Origin: an uncultured Woeseia sp.
Lineage (GTDB): Bacteria > Pseudomonadota > Gammaproteobacteria > Steroidobacterales > Woeseiaceae
Length of the DNA stretch: 64,000 bases
Direction of reading: 5' to 3'
Assembly: GCA_937925605.1 (NCBI GenBank)
Contig: CALALV010000038.1
Location: 1 to 64,000, forward strand
Positions 9,518 to 18,180 of the stretch are shown piece after piece. The notes beneath the pieces were generated by a model, which saw only the letters and a program-made list of their open reading frames with translations, was not told where the DNA came from and ran no database searches. The translations under genes were made by a program, and so were the position numbers. Positions within the stretch are counted from its first letter, which is position 1. The number at the start of each line of letters is the position of its first letter.

Positions 9518-9558
9518 GCGGCGCTTGCCCGGCGGGCGCGGTCGCGCGCTCCGGATAG

Positions 9559-10611
9559 TCAGGCCGTCGAGCGGCCGCGCGCCCCGGCAGGCCTGGGGGC
9601 CAGCGGCCGTTCGAGCCGGGTCTCGAGAAAGCCTTTCATGGCCTCGTCGGCCAGGTCGCCCAGCACGTTGATGGCCGGCAGCCCGGTCAGTTTACCGACC
9701 AGCTCGATGGCGGCAGTCGTATTGGTCGCCGGTCCCGTCACGAGGTCCGGCTCGAAGCCGAATGCCTGCTGCACGCCGACGACCGCGTACGGGTCCGACG
9801 CCGCCAGGATCCGGCAGCAGACGCGTTCGCCCAGTTCCGCGACCAGCGCCGCGCCGTTGTACGGCTCCAGCGGCGACGCGCCGGCTTCCGCTACCACGTA
9901 GTCCGGCCGGCGCGCAGCAATGTGCCCGAGCAGCGGACGCAGCGCCGCGAAAAATCGCTCCTCGCTGACCACCGTCGAAGGTAGTCCGGCGTCGACGAAG
10001 TCGTAGCACTCGAACGCGCCGGCCTTGCGGTACTCGAGGATGTCGCGGTAGCGGCCGGCGCCCGTGAACTTGGCGCCGATCACGCGCAGACCCGCTTCCG
10101 CCAGCAGCCGGCAGACCAGCGCGCCGGTGACGGTCTTGCCGGCGGACATCGACGTGCCGACGATCAGGATGACGGGCACGTCGAAGGTCGCGCCGCCGCC
10201 GGTGATGGCGAAGTCACGCATGCGCACGGTCCTGCCGCCGCGGCGCACGTGGCCGACGTAGTCGAGCGTCAGCGGTTTCGGCAACAGCGCGGACATCGAC
10301 GTGAAAGTGCCGAACAGGCCGGCGCTGGTCAGGGCGTGCAGGCGTCCGCCTTCGACCTCGCGCCAGCTGCCCACGCCCTCCAGCGTCGCGGCGCGCACGC
10401 CGAGGGCGCCGACGACCTGGCGGCCCTCGCGCACGTCGATCATCTCGCCGCTGCAGTCCTCGATGTGATAGAGCGCGGACGGTGCCCCGACGACCCGCGC
10501 CACGACGTAGTCGCCGGTCGCCCAGTCGGCCTGCCCGAGCGCCTCGACGTCCCACGGCACCTCCGCGAGGTCCGCGATACGCCCGAGCGACGCGATGAGC
10601 GGGGCGTTCAC
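9559..10611 (-). CDS. P-loop NTPase with dethiobiotin-synthetase-like Walker A (DUF1611-like)
   Basis: 350 residues from a GTG at 10611 that overlaps the stop of the M20 peptidase gene (GTGA), so coupled translation is expected; longer in-frame starts lie inside the peptidase gene. Residues 1-140 form a distinct N-terminal domain of unclear fold. Walker A is GTSMSAGKT at 152-160, the G-x5-GKT spacing seen in BioD-like SIMIBI NTPases. The DUF1611 family, which includes the D-glutamate N-acetyltransferase DgcN, has this general plan, and I assign it there tentatively. It is the last gene of a flavin reductase - M20 peptidase - P-loop operon, so a role in amino-acid or peptide breakdown is plausible. 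Confidence 0.72.
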   Translation of the reverse strand: MNAPLIASLGRIADLAEVPWDVEALGQADWATGDYVVARVVGAPSALYHIEDCSGEMIDVREGRQVVGALGVRAATLEGVGSWREVEGGRLHALTSAGLFGTFTSMSALLPKPLTLDYVGHVRRGGRTVRMRDFAITGGGATFDVPVILIVGTSMSAGKTVTGALVCRLLAEAGLRVIGAKFTGAGRYRDILEYRKAGAFECYDFVDAGLPSTVVSEERFFAALRPLLGHIAARRPDYVVAEAGASPLEPYNGAALVAELGERVCCRILAASDPYAVVGVQQAFGFEPDLVTGPATNTTAAIELVGKLTGLPAINVLGDLADEAMKGFLETRLERPLAPRPAGARGRSTA

Positions 10612-11786
10612 GCCGACTCCCGGCGAGCCTCGTCCGGTGCGGCGGGCGCGAGCAGCAGCATGGCGAGCAGCGCCGCGCGGTCCAACGTCCGGTCGAGGTA
10701 GAGAAACTCGTGGGTCGCGTGCGCGCCGTGGCCGACGGCGCCCAGGCCGTCCAGCGTAGCCGTGTACTGGCTGGTCGTGTTGCCGTCGGAGCCACCGCCG
10801 ACGCGCACCTGGCCGAACTCGAGTCCCAGTTCGCTCCCGAGCGCCTGCGTCTGCCGCCACAGGGCCTGGTTGCGCGGCGTCGATTCCATCGACGGCCGGC
10901 CGATGGCGCCCTCGATGCGCAGGCGCACGCCGGGCACGGTCGGCTGCAGTGCATGGATCGCGTGCTCGATGCGGCGGCCCTCGGCAATCGTCGGGACCCG
11001 CACGTCAATGACGGCAGAGCTGTGCGCGGCGATGACGTTGGGCTGCACGCCTCCGTCCACGGTGCCGACGTTGATCGTGATGCCGCGCTCGGCGTCGTTC
11101 ATCGCGAACAGCTTCTGGATGACGTGCGACAGCTCGAGGATCGCGCTGGCGCCGGCTTCCGGGTCCAGCCCCGCGTGCGCGGCCTTGCCGTGCACCGTGA
11201 CCGTGAAGCGCCCGATGCCCTTGCGCTCGGTCTTGAGATCGCCTGCCTCGCCCATCGACGGCTCGAGCACGAGCGCCCGGCACGCGTGTCGCGCCAGCAG
11301 TCGCACGTAGCGCGTCGAGCTGCGGCTGCCGATCTCCTCGTCGGCATTCACGAACAGGACCGGCGTGATGCCGGGCTGCAGGTCGAGTTCACGCAGGGCC
11401 TTCAAAGCCAACACGAGTTGCGCGAGCCCACCCTTCATGTCGAACACCCCCGGGCCGCGGATGACGTTGCCCTCCACGGTGAAAGGCCGCTCGGCGGTCG
11501 TGCCCACGGGCCAGACCGTGTCGAAGTGCCCGACCAGGAGTTGCAGCGGCGCGTTGCGCCGACGCTGCCGGGGGCGCCCGAACAGGTGCAGCGGGCCCGT
11601 GCCGAGTTCGCGCAGCAGAAAGTCCTGCTCGCCCAGTGCGCTCTCCAGCGCGCGCCGGACCGGTTCGTGGCTGGCGGGCTGCAAGGAAGGCGACTCGGCC
11701 TCGACGAGCTTGCGCAGCAGGTCGAGAAAGAACTTTTCCTGGCCGCGAATGAATTCGAGTACGCGCTGTGCCGTCGCGGCCGCCAT
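10608..11786 (-). CDS. M20-family metallopeptidase (glutamate carboxypeptidase-like)
   Basis: 392 residues, cytoplasmic in appearance (no signal peptide). All zinc and catalytic landmarks of M20 enzymes are present: His87 and catalytic Asp89 in GHFDT, bridging Asp116 in GVFDMKGG, the base Glu150 followed by Glu151 in NADEEIGS, Glu175, and a C-terminal His in HGAHATHEF. A dimerisation domain lies near residues 190-300. Closest in style to carboxypeptidase G2 and related aminoacyl peptidases, which release C-terminal Glu or hydrolyse N-acylated amino acids. It starts 6 nt after the flavin reductase stop and overlaps the start of the P-loop gene. Confidence 0.9.
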   Translation of the reverse strand: MAAATAQRVLEFIRGQEKFFLDLLRKLVEAESPSLQPASHEPVRRALESALGEQDFLLRELGTGPLHLFGRPRQRRRNAPLQLLVGHFDTVWPVGTTAERPFTVEGNVIRGPGVFDMKGGLAQLVLALKALRELDLQPGITPVLFVNADEEIGSRSSTRYVRLLARHACRALVLEPSMGEAGDLKTERKGIGRFTVTVHGKAAHAGLDPEAGASAILELSHVIQKLFAMNDAERGITINVGTVDGGVQPNVIAAHSSAVIDVRVPTIAEGRRIEHAIHALQPTVPGVRLRIEGAIGRPSMESTPRNQALWRQTQALGSELGLEFGQVRVGGGSDGNTTSQYTATLDGLGAVGHGAHATHEFLYLDRTLDRAALLAMLLLAPAAPDEARRESA

Positions 11787-11792
11787 CGCCGG

Positions 11793-12404
11793 CTACTTTT
11801 TCATGTTGGCGGGGAATGGAAACGCCGCCGAGTCCTCTATCTCCGCGAAGCGGCCGGGTGCGAGGTAGGCGAACAGCGGCGCCTCGTGGATCAGTTCCTG
11901 GTCGTCGATCTCGCGCGAGCGCAGGTACTCGGGGTCCGAACGCGCCGCGATGATCTCGCCGGCCAGCAGGCAGTTCTCGCCGAAGCCCCCGACCTCCTTC
12001 AGCAGGCGGCACTCGAAGTACAGGTAGGCCTCGTCGATGAAGTCGGCGTCGATCTGCGTGGCCGGAAAGGTCGAAAAGAAGTCGAGCACCGGTTTTTCGC
12101 CCGTGGCCTCGCGGGGCGAGGCGGCCAGCGCCGTGTACAGCAACTGGTCCGGCTTCGGGTAGCTGACCGTGAACTCGCCGGTGCGGCGAATGTTCTTGCA
12201 GGTCGAGTGCGACGGCGAGCAGACGAACGCGAAGTAGTTCTGCCAGCCAAGCGGCGTGACCATGTGCTTCGGCGCAAGATCGACGCCGCCATCGGCGTTG
12301 CGCGTGCCGATCAGCACCAGCGGCGCAACGCAGAAGAAGCGGTCCCAGACCGGCGCGTCGACCGGGATTTCGACCAGTCGGCGAATGTCGGTGGCGGTCG
12401 TCAC
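11793..12404 (-). CDS. Flavin reductase-like FMN-binding split-barrel protein
   Basis: 203 residues from a GTG at 12404 preceded by AGGAGA; an upstream in-frame start exists but that sequence is not protein-like. The fold elements of the flavin reductase / FMN-binding split barrel are visible: PLVLIGTRNADGGVDLAP at residues 28-45, then a CSPSHSTCKNI segment that would contact FMN, and an FTVSYP strand. Members reduce free flavin with NAD(P)H for a monooxygenase partner or bind FMN for other redox work. No monooxygenase is adjacent. It leads the operon with the M20 peptidase and P-loop protein, which is an unusual partnership. Confidence 0.82.
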   Translation of the reverse strand: MTTATDIRRLVEIPVDAPVWDRFFCVAPLVLIGTRNADGGVDLAPKHMVTPLGWQNYFAFVCSPSHSTCKNIRRTGEFTVSYPKPDQLLYTALAASPREATGEKPVLDFFSTFPATQIDADFIDEAYLYFECRLLKEVGGFGENCLLAGEIIAARSDPEYLRSREIDDQELIHEAPLFAYLAPGRFAEIEDSAAFPFPANMKK

Positions 12405-12699
12405 GTTGCTTTCTCCTGCCTGCACCCGGATCACGGTACGCGCGCCCCGCCAGCCTGTTAATACGTAGTTGCCGCGCGGCCTGCGGGCCTGCAGCGGCTT
12501 GCACGCGGGGCACTTCGTGCTATCGTCAGGAGCAAAAGAAGCCGCAGGCAAAGCGGTCCATGCGCGACGGTGCCGGGACGCGCGACCCGGTCGCTGGCAC
12601 CGCCTTCCGCTGTTCCGCCCGGCATCCATGCAGCCGGCATGCGACGCGGCGCGACCATCGCGAGGCGTGTACGCGCCTCCCGCAGCAGGGGGATACAGC
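12405..12699. other. Divergent intergenic region, flavin reductase / acylase
   Basis: Contains the two ribosome sites (AGGAGA for the minus gene, CAGGGGG for the acylase) and must hold both promoters. No clear hexamers, hairpin with T-run or small gene is seen. Confidence 0.4.
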
Positions 12700-15669
12700 A
12701 TGAATACGAACCGGATCGTGGCGCTCGTCTGCGCCGTTCTCTTGGCCTGCACGACCGTGGGCCGGACGGCCAGCGCGGAACCGCTGGCGCTCCCCGGTCT
12801 GGAGGCCAATGCCGAAATCGTCCGCGACGCCGAGGGCATTGCGCACATTCGCGCGCAGAACCGGACGGACCTTTTCTACCTGCAGGGCTGGGTGCACGCC
12901 GAGGACCGGCTGTTCCAGATGGACCTGACGCGCCGGCAACCGAGCGGCACGCTGGCCGAGCTGTTCGGTCCGTCGGCGCTCGGCGGCGACGTGCAGTCGC
13001 GCACGATCGGCCTGCGGCGCGCCGCGGAGCGCTCGGCCGCGGTACTGTCCGGGACAACGCTCGCCGCGCTCGAGGCCTACGCGCGCGGCGTCAACGACTG
13101 GGTCGCGTACGGACCCGGCCTGCCGCCGGAATACGCGGCGCTCGGTTTCACCGAGCGCACGGATTTCCGCCCGTGGGACATCGTCGACAGCATCGTGATC
13201 GGCAAGGCGATCGCGTTCAGCCTGTCCTTCGACCTTGACACCGGCGCGACCGAGGATTTCCTCGCGTACGTCACGGCGCTCGGCCCCGCCGGCGCGCTCG
13301 TGTTCACGCAGGACGTGTTCCGCGCGCAGCCTTTCGACTGCGCCTCGACGGTGCCGGACGCGACCGGCGCCTACCCGTTCATCCCGGTGCCCGGCGCGCC
13401 GAACCCGGAGGCCTGCCCGCCGCCGGCGGGCGTATCCGGGCTGGCAACGGAAGCCGCGACGCTCGCCGCTGACGGGACGAACGCCGCTGTTCCTGCAGCC
13501 GCCGGCGGCGCAGTCACGGCCGTTGCGGGTTCCGCGCCGCCCTCCGACGTGCTGCAGCGCCTGGCCGCGCAGGCGGGCAGCGCGCTGCGCGCCTCGCCGT
13601 TCATCCGCGAGCGCCTCGACGCCGACGGCACGATCGGCTCGAACGAGTGGGGCGTGACGCCGACGGCTTCCGCGAACGGCGTGCCGATCATGGCCAACGA
13701 CCCGCACCTGTCGCTGAACACGCCGTCGACCTTCTACCCGATGGGCCTCGAGGCACCGGGCTTCAACGCGTTCGGTTCCACGTTCCCCGGCGTCGCCTTC
13801 GTCGTGCTCGGTCACAACCGGCACGTGCACTGGGGCGCCACGACGAACCCGATGGACGTGACCGACACCTTCGCCGAGCTGCTCGTGTTCGACGAGAACG
13901 GCGTGCCGGTCGCGACGCTGTTCCAGGGCAACCCGGAACCCGTCGAACGCATCCCGGAAGCGTTCTTCTTCAACGCCGGCGGCTTCCTCGCACAGGCGCG
14001 GCCCGGCAACGGCGTCCCGGCCGAGACGATCCTCGTCCCGCGCCGCAACGACGGCCGGATCCTCGCGCTGCTCGGCGCGCCGGCGCCCGGCGCGGTGATC
14101 CCGGCGCTCAGCGTGCAGTACACCGGCTTCAGCGCGACCCGCGAGCTCGACACGTTCCGACTCTGGAACGAGTCGCGCAACCTCGACGACTTCCGCCACG
14201 GTCTCGCGCTGTTCGACTTCGGCTCGCAGAACTGGATCTATGCCGACATCGCCGGCAACCTCGCGTACTTCGCGAGCGGCGAAATGCCGATTCGTACCGA
14301 CCTGCAGCAGGGCACGGTCGCGCCGGGCAGCATTCCCGGCCTCTTCGACCCGAACGCGCCGGTGCCGCCGTGGTTCATCCGCGACGGCACGTCGGGCGCA
14401 CACGAGTGGCTGCCGGTCGAAAACCCGCAGCCGGGGCAGGCCGTGCCCTACGAGGTCCTGCGCCAGGACGAGCTGCCGCACACGGTCAACCCGCCGATGG
14501 GCTGGTTCGTCAATGCGAACAACGACCCGGCCGGCACCGTGCTCGACAACGACCCGCTGAACCAGCTGCGCTTCGGCGGCGGCATCTATTACCTGAATCC
14601 CGGCTACGCCGGCGGCTTCCGCGCCGGCACGATCACGCTGCGCGTGCGTGACGGCCTCGCCAAAGAGGGCGTGCTGTCGAAGCGCGACCTGCAGAAGATC
14701 CAGGCGGACGTGTCGCTGCTCGATGCGCGCTTCTTCGTGCCGTACATCGTTGCGGCATTGAAAAACGCGAACGAGCCTGGCGCACCCGACATGCTCGCCG
14801 CGCTCGCGGCGGACGCTGAACTGACCGAGGCCGTCAAGCGCCTCGCGCGCTGGGACTACACGACCCCGACCGGCATCCAGGCCGGCTACGACGCGGGCGA
14901 CCCGGTGGTGCCGGATCCATCGCTGCTGCCGGAGCCGGACAAGGGCGAGATCCGCAACAGCATCGCTGCAACGATCTACAGCGTCTGGCGCGGCCAGGCC
15001 GTGCGTTCCTTCGTCGACGAACCGCTCGCCGGGCTGCCGACGCCGGGCAGCACGATGGCCGTGACCGCGCTGCAGCACCTGCTGCGCACGAACGGCGGCA
15101 GCGGCGTCGTCAATTTCTTCGCCGTGCCCGGCATAAGCGACCCGGTCGACCAGCGCGACTACAAGCTGCTGGCCGCGCTGCGCTCGGCGCTCGACCTGCT
15201 GGCCGGCGACGCGTTTGCGCCTGCGTACGCGTACTCGTCCGACCAGCGCGACTACCGTTGGGGCAAGCTGCACCGCATCGTTTTCGACCACCCGTTCATC
15301 GGCGCCTTCAGCGTGCCGGCGCAGCCGCCGGAACTGTTCCCGCAGCCGGTGCCGGGCCTGCCCGGTATCCCGACCGACGGCGGCTTCAACGTCGTCGACG
15401 CGTCCTCGCACAGCGCGCGCGCCGACAGCGTCAACGAGTTCATGTTCGGCGGCGGACCGGTGCGCCGCTACGTCGCCGAGCCGCGCGCGCCGTTCATGAG
15501 CGGGGCCGAGTCGATCTGGGCCGGCGGGACGAGCGGCGTGCCGTTCGCCGGCAACCCGTATTACGCGAACCTGCTGCCGTACTGGCTCGTCAACGAGGCG
15601 CTGCCGCTGGTGCTGCGCACGAAGGACGTGGAGGCGAGTTCGCGCGTCGAGGTGGTGCCGGCCGAGTAG
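12700..15669 (+). CDS. Penicillin-amidase family (Ntn hydrolase) acylase precursor
   Basis: 989 residues from the ATG at 12700, with a Sec signal cleaved near residue 26. It is the single-chain precursor of a periplasmic N-terminal-nucleophile amidase. The alpha-chain part carries RDAEGIAHIRA and GWVHAEDRLFQMD. The autoprocessing site and catalytic Ser are in GSNEW at 313-317 (Ser314), followed by the beta chain with NDPHLSL and the HWGATTNPMDVTD segment. A Pro/Ala-rich linker occupies about 230-300. Family members include penicillin and cephalosporin acylases and the AHL-lactone acylases (PvdQ, QuiP) used in quorum quenching; the substrate cannot be told from sequence. It is transcribed alone and ends at a nested hairpin shared with the next convergent gene. 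Confidence 0.9.
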   Translation: MNTNRIVALVCAVLLACTTVGRTASAEPLALPGLEANAEIVRDAEGIAHIRAQNRTDLFYLQGWVHAEDRLFQMDLTRRQPSGTLAELFGPSALGGDVQSRTIGLRRAAERSAAVLSGTTLAALEAYARGVNDWVAYGPGLPPEYAALGFTERTDFRPWDIVDSIVIGKAIAFSLSFDLDTGATEDFLAYVTALGPAGALVFTQDVFRAQPFDCASTVPDATGAYPFIPVPGAPNPEACPPPAGVSGLATEAATLAADGTNAAVPAAAGGAVTAVAGSAPPSDVLQRLAAQAGSALRASPFIRERLDADGTIGSNEWGVTPTASANGVPIMANDPHLSLNTPSTFYPMGLEAPGFNAFGSTFPGVAFVVLGHNRHVHWGATTNPMDVTDTFAELLVFDENGVPVATLFQGNPEPVERIPEAFFFNAGGFLAQARPGNGVPAETILVPRRNDGRILALLGAPAPGAVIPALSVQYTGFSATRELDTFRLWNESRNLDDFRHGLALFDFGSQNWIYADIAGNLAYFASGEMPIRTDLQQGTVAPGSIPGLFDPNAPVPPWFIRDGTSGAHEWLPVENPQPGQAVPYEVLRQDELPHTVNPPMGWFVNANNDPAGTVLDNDPLNQLRFGGGIYYLNPGYAGGFRAGTITLRVRDGLAKEGVLSKRDLQKIQADVSLLDARFFVPYIVAALKNANEPGAPDMLAALAADAELTEAVKRLARWDYTTPTGIQAGYDAGDPVVPDPSLLPEPDKGEIRNSIAATIYSVWRGQAVRSFVDEPLAGLPTPGSTMAVTALQHLLRTNGGSGVVNFFAVPGISDPVDQRDYKLLAALRSALDLLAGDAFAPAYAYSSDQRDYRWGKLHRIVFDHPFIGAFSVPAQPPELFPQPVPGLPGIPTDGGFNVVDASSHSARADSVNEFMFGGGPVRRYVAEPRAPFMSGAESIWAGGTSGVPFAGNPYYANLLPYWLVNEALPLVLRTKDVEASSRVEVVPAE

Positions 15670-15672
15670 GAG

Positions 15673-15739
15673 AGGCACGCTGACAGGCTGGCGACGCCCC
15701 GTGCGCCGACGACGCGCGCCGCACGGTGTCAGCGTGCCT
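15673..15739. terminator. Nested inverted repeat between convergent genes
   Basis: A perfect 13-bp inverted repeat (15673-15685 with 15727-15739) encloses a second perfect 7-bp stem (15699-15705 with 15720-15726) stacked directly on the right arm. It starts 4 nt after the acylase stop, and its right arm covers the last codons of the convergent 86-residue gene. No T-run follows on either strand, so it may act as a bidirectional barrier or RNA end-protecting structure more than as a classical terminator. Confidence 0.55.
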
Positions 15740-15989
15740 GGCCTTTCCCGTCGCCCTCGATGACCCGGTACCAGGACGCCCGGTTGCGTTTCAGCAGGTA
15801 GCGATTGATCGCCGACGTGTGCTCGCGCACCCAGCGGATGCGCTCCTTCAGCATGTTGATGAACTCGTCCGGCGTCGGTTCCTGCTCATAGTCCTCGTCG
15901 AGGTGGCCGCGCCATTCCCACACGCGGCTCGAGTATTCGCTGATGGCCCGGTACAGGTCCTTGTCGTTCTTGATGTCTGGCACTTTCAC
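15729..15989 (-). CDS. Small conserved-looking hypothetical protein
   Basis: 86 residues from a GTG at 15989, preceded by GGGAGG at suitable distance; the longer open frame upstream is Arg-rich and unlike protein. The sequence is hydrophilic and well balanced, rich in Glu, Asp, Arg and Trp, and predicted all-helical, with several Trp and Tyr (VWEWRGH, RIRWVREH, ASWYRVIEG). Codon use and composition look genuine. I do not recognise the family. It stands alone, convergent with the acylase gene, and its 3' end forms one arm of the nested hairpin. Confidence 0.65.
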   Translation of the reverse strand: MKVPDIKNDKDLYRAISEYSSRVWEWRGHLDEDYEQEPTPDEFINMLKERIRWVREHTSAINRYLLKRNRASWYRVIEGDGKGQAR

Positions 15990-16356
15990 GCTCGATGTAC
16001 CTCCCGGTGCGCCTGGCCTGTCGTCGTGATACGCCCCGGTCAGCCTGCGCCGGGCAACAGCCAACCGTCGCGCTGCCGGGCGGCAGCGGCGTGCGAGGCG
16101 GAAAACCAGGGGAGATCCAAAACTACTCCGAAAAATTCGCGCGTCAAAAATTCTTGTGCGGAGGCCCGCAAGTGGCTGAATTTTTTTTCCGGCCGGAAGG
16201 CCTGGCGAAATTGTGATCAGCGCTTTTGCGCAACGCCCGGCGGCGCCGCTGCCGCCCGCTCCAGTCTTCGGCCGCCCGCGGCGTATTTCGGCGACTACGT
16301 ATGGTCGGCCAGCGCCATTGCGCGGACACTGCGGCAAAGTTTTGCGGGTGGTGCAA
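15990..16356. other. Divergent intergenic region with orphan terminator-like hairpin
   Basis: About 370 nt between the 86-residue gene (minus) and the PPK2 gene (plus). It is much more AT-rich in the middle than its surroundings and holds a hairpin flanked by A-runs and T-runs at 16146-16188, with no annotated gene that it could terminate. No convincing small open frame is seen. Confidence 0.5.
16146..16188 (-). terminator. Terminator-like hairpin with A-tract and T-tract
   Basis: An inner stem (GCGG at 16158-16161 with CCGC at 16166-16169, plus CTT/AAG) lies between AAAAATTC at 16146-16153 and GAATTTTT at 16178-16185, which also pair, followed by more T. On the minus strand the stem is directly followed by AATTTTT, the more canonical reading; on the plus strand T8 follows after about 8 nt. 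Confidence 0.5.
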
Positions 16357-17301
16357 ATGAGCAAGGACAGGCAAGACGTCACGGGCGTGGATAACAGTGC
16401 TGCTCCCGATATCGCGATGCCGGCCGACAGTACTGGCACGTCGCCGGTACACCCGACCCGGCTGTACGGCGAGATTCGGAACAACCCGGAGAAAATCCGC
16501 GACCTGTTCCGGGAAGGCCGTTATCCCTACCGGACGAAGATCCGGGCCAAGGCCTACGAGGAGCACAAGAAGGAGCTCCAGGTCGAGCTCCTGAAGGTGC
16601 AGAACTGGGTCAAGCAGACGGGGCAGCGTATCGTGGTGCTGTTCGAGGGCCGCGACGCGGCGGGCAAGGGCGGCACGATCAAGCGTTTCATGGAGCACCT
16701 GAACCCGCGCGCGGCGCGGGTCGTCGCTCTCGAAAAGCCGACCGAGCACGAGCTCGGCCAGTGGTATTTTCAGCGCTACATCGAGCACCTGCCGACCAAG
16801 GGCGAAATGGTCTTCTTCGATCGCTCCTGGTACAACCGTGCCGGCGTCGAGCGGGTCATGGGTTTCTGCTCGTCACTCGAGTACCTCGAGTTCATGCGCC
16901 AGGTGCCGGACCTCGAGCGCATGCTGACCCGGTCCGGCATCCGCCTGTTCAAGTACTGGTTCTCAGTGACGCAGGAAGAACAGCAGCGCCGCTTCGCGGC
17001 GCGCAAGGACGACCCGCTGAAACAGTGGAAACTGAGCCCGATCGACCGCGAATCGCAGGACAAGTGGATCGAGTACACTCAGGCGAAGGAGGCGATGTTC
17101 TTCTACACCGACACCGCCGACGCGCCCTGGACCGTGATCAAGTCCGACGACAAGCGCCGCGCCCGCCTGAACTGCATGCAGCATTTCCTGTCGCACCTCG
17201 ACTACCCGGGCCGGGACGAGCAGGTGCTGCAGGGCCCGGACCCGCTGATCGTCGGCGAGCCCTCGCAGGTGATCGAGAAAGACCGCCACCTCTGGGGCTA
17301 G
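16357..17301 (+). CDS. ppk2: Polyphosphate kinase 2 (PPK2)
   Basis: 314 residues from the ATG at 16357; the open frame runs further upstream but without protein character. PPK2 moves phosphate between polyphosphate and nucleoside di- or monophosphates, and acts in the cytoplasm. Walker A is EGRDAAGKGG (97-106), Walker B lies in FFDRSWYNRAGVERV (153-167), and the lid region contains KYWFSVTQEEQQRRF. The residues fit a class I, NDP-phosphorylating enzyme that regenerates GTP or ATP from polyphosphate, though class is not certain. The first ~45 residues are disordered and Asp/Pro/Ser-rich. The long AT-rich leader with a terminator-like hairpin might regulate it. The DUF502 membrane gene follows after 82 nt. 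Confidence 0.93.
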   Translation: MSKDRQDVTGVDNSAAPDIAMPADSTGTSPVHPTRLYGEIRNNPEKIRDLFREGRYPYRTKIRAKAYEEHKKELQVELLKVQNWVKQTGQRIVVLFEGRDAAGKGGTIKRFMEHLNPRAARVVALEKPTEHELGQWYFQRYIEHLPTKGEMVFFDRSWYNRAGVERVMGFCSSLEYLEFMRQVPDLERMLTRSGIRLFKYWFSVTQEEQQRRFAARKDDPLKQWKLSPIDRESQDKWIEYTQAKEAMFFYTDTADAPWTVIKSDDKRRARLNCMQHFLSHLDYPGRDEQVLQGPDPLIVGEPSQVIEKDRHLWG

Positions 17302-17383
17302 CCGCGGCGGGGAGGCCGCGCTGTCGTCCGCGCGCCCGATGATGTAGCTTCACTCTCCACGTCTACCGGAGAGCGGCGTTACC

Positions 17384-18007
17384 ATGACCATTCGCGATCT
17401 GCGCAATGTATTCCTGACCGGCCTGGCCATCGTGCTGCCTGCCGTCGTGACGATCTGGGTCGTCTGGTGGGTCGGCACCTCGTTCGAAACCCTGCTCGGC
17501 GGGCTTTACAAGGCGGTCTTCGCCGAGTGGCTGTACTTCCCCGGTCTCGGCATCCTGCTCGGCATCGCGCTGACCTTCGCCGTCGGACTGCTGGCCAAGG
17601 CCTGGCTGTTCCGCAAGTTCATCGGCGCCTGGGACGGCCTGCTGAATCGCATTCCGCTGATCAAAACCGTCTACGGCGCGGTGCAGGACTTCATGAACTT
17701 CGTGTCCGGCGACAGCGGCAAGCGCTTCAACCGGGTCGTGCTGGTCGAGTTCGAGCAGCCGGCGATGAAACTGATGGGTTTCGTCACGCGCGAGGATTTT
17801 TCGAAGTTCCCGAAGCTCGCCGGCGCAGACGAGGTCGCCGTGTTCCTGCCGATGAGCTACCAGGTGGGCGGCTACACGCTGTTCCTGCCGCGCGCGCGGC
17901 TCGAGCCGCTCGAGATGCGCGCGGAGGACGCGATGCGCTTCGTGCTGACGGCCGGGCTGTCGGTGAACCGGTCGGCGCAAGGGAAGGCAAAACCCGCGGA
18001 CGGCTGA
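17384..18007 (+). CDS. DUF502 family membrane protein
   Basis: 207 residues with two N-terminal transmembrane helices (about 9-31 and 52-76) and a soluble C-terminal part. The segment between, with IPLIKTVYGAVQDF (about residues 90-103), and the later stretch VAVFLPMSYQVGGYTLFLPR are the hallmark of DUF502. The molecular function of the family is not established to my knowledge. The start is ATG at 17384 after GGAGAG. It follows PPK2 on the same strand with no terminator between, so co-expression is possible. Confidence 0.87.
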   Translation: MTIRDLRNVFLTGLAIVLPAVVTIWVVWWVGTSFETLLGGLYKAVFAEWLYFPGLGILLGIALTFAVGLLAKAWLFRKFIGAWDGLLNRIPLIKTVYGAVQDFMNFVSGDSGKRFNRVVLVEFEQPAMKLMGFVTREDFSKFPKLAGADEVAVFLPMSYQVGGYTLFLPRARLEPLEMRAEDAMRFVLTAGLSVNRSAQGKAKPADG

Positions 18008-18180
18008 CAGGCTGCCCCCTCGGCCGCTCGCGCGTGTCCGGCGCTCGCACTGCGCCGGCCTGCCGGCACGGTCGTGTGTCGCCTGTGCACCGGGCAGGGT
18101 TTTCGTGCCAAATGAGGGAATTCTCTCCCGATTGCCGCTATACCTTTTAGCGGAAGACATGCAATCAGCGGGAGACTCCG

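Noticed and set aside
10710..12461. 583-codon plus-strand frame over the M20 operon
   Set aside because: Antisense of two well-supported genes, with His/Arg/Gln-rich low-complexity sequence.
12526..15678. 1,050-codon open frame on the minus strand
   Set aside because: It is the exact antisense of the Ntn acylase, is rich in Arg, Val, Gln and His with no domain pattern, and has no ribosome site. Such shadows are expected at this GC content.
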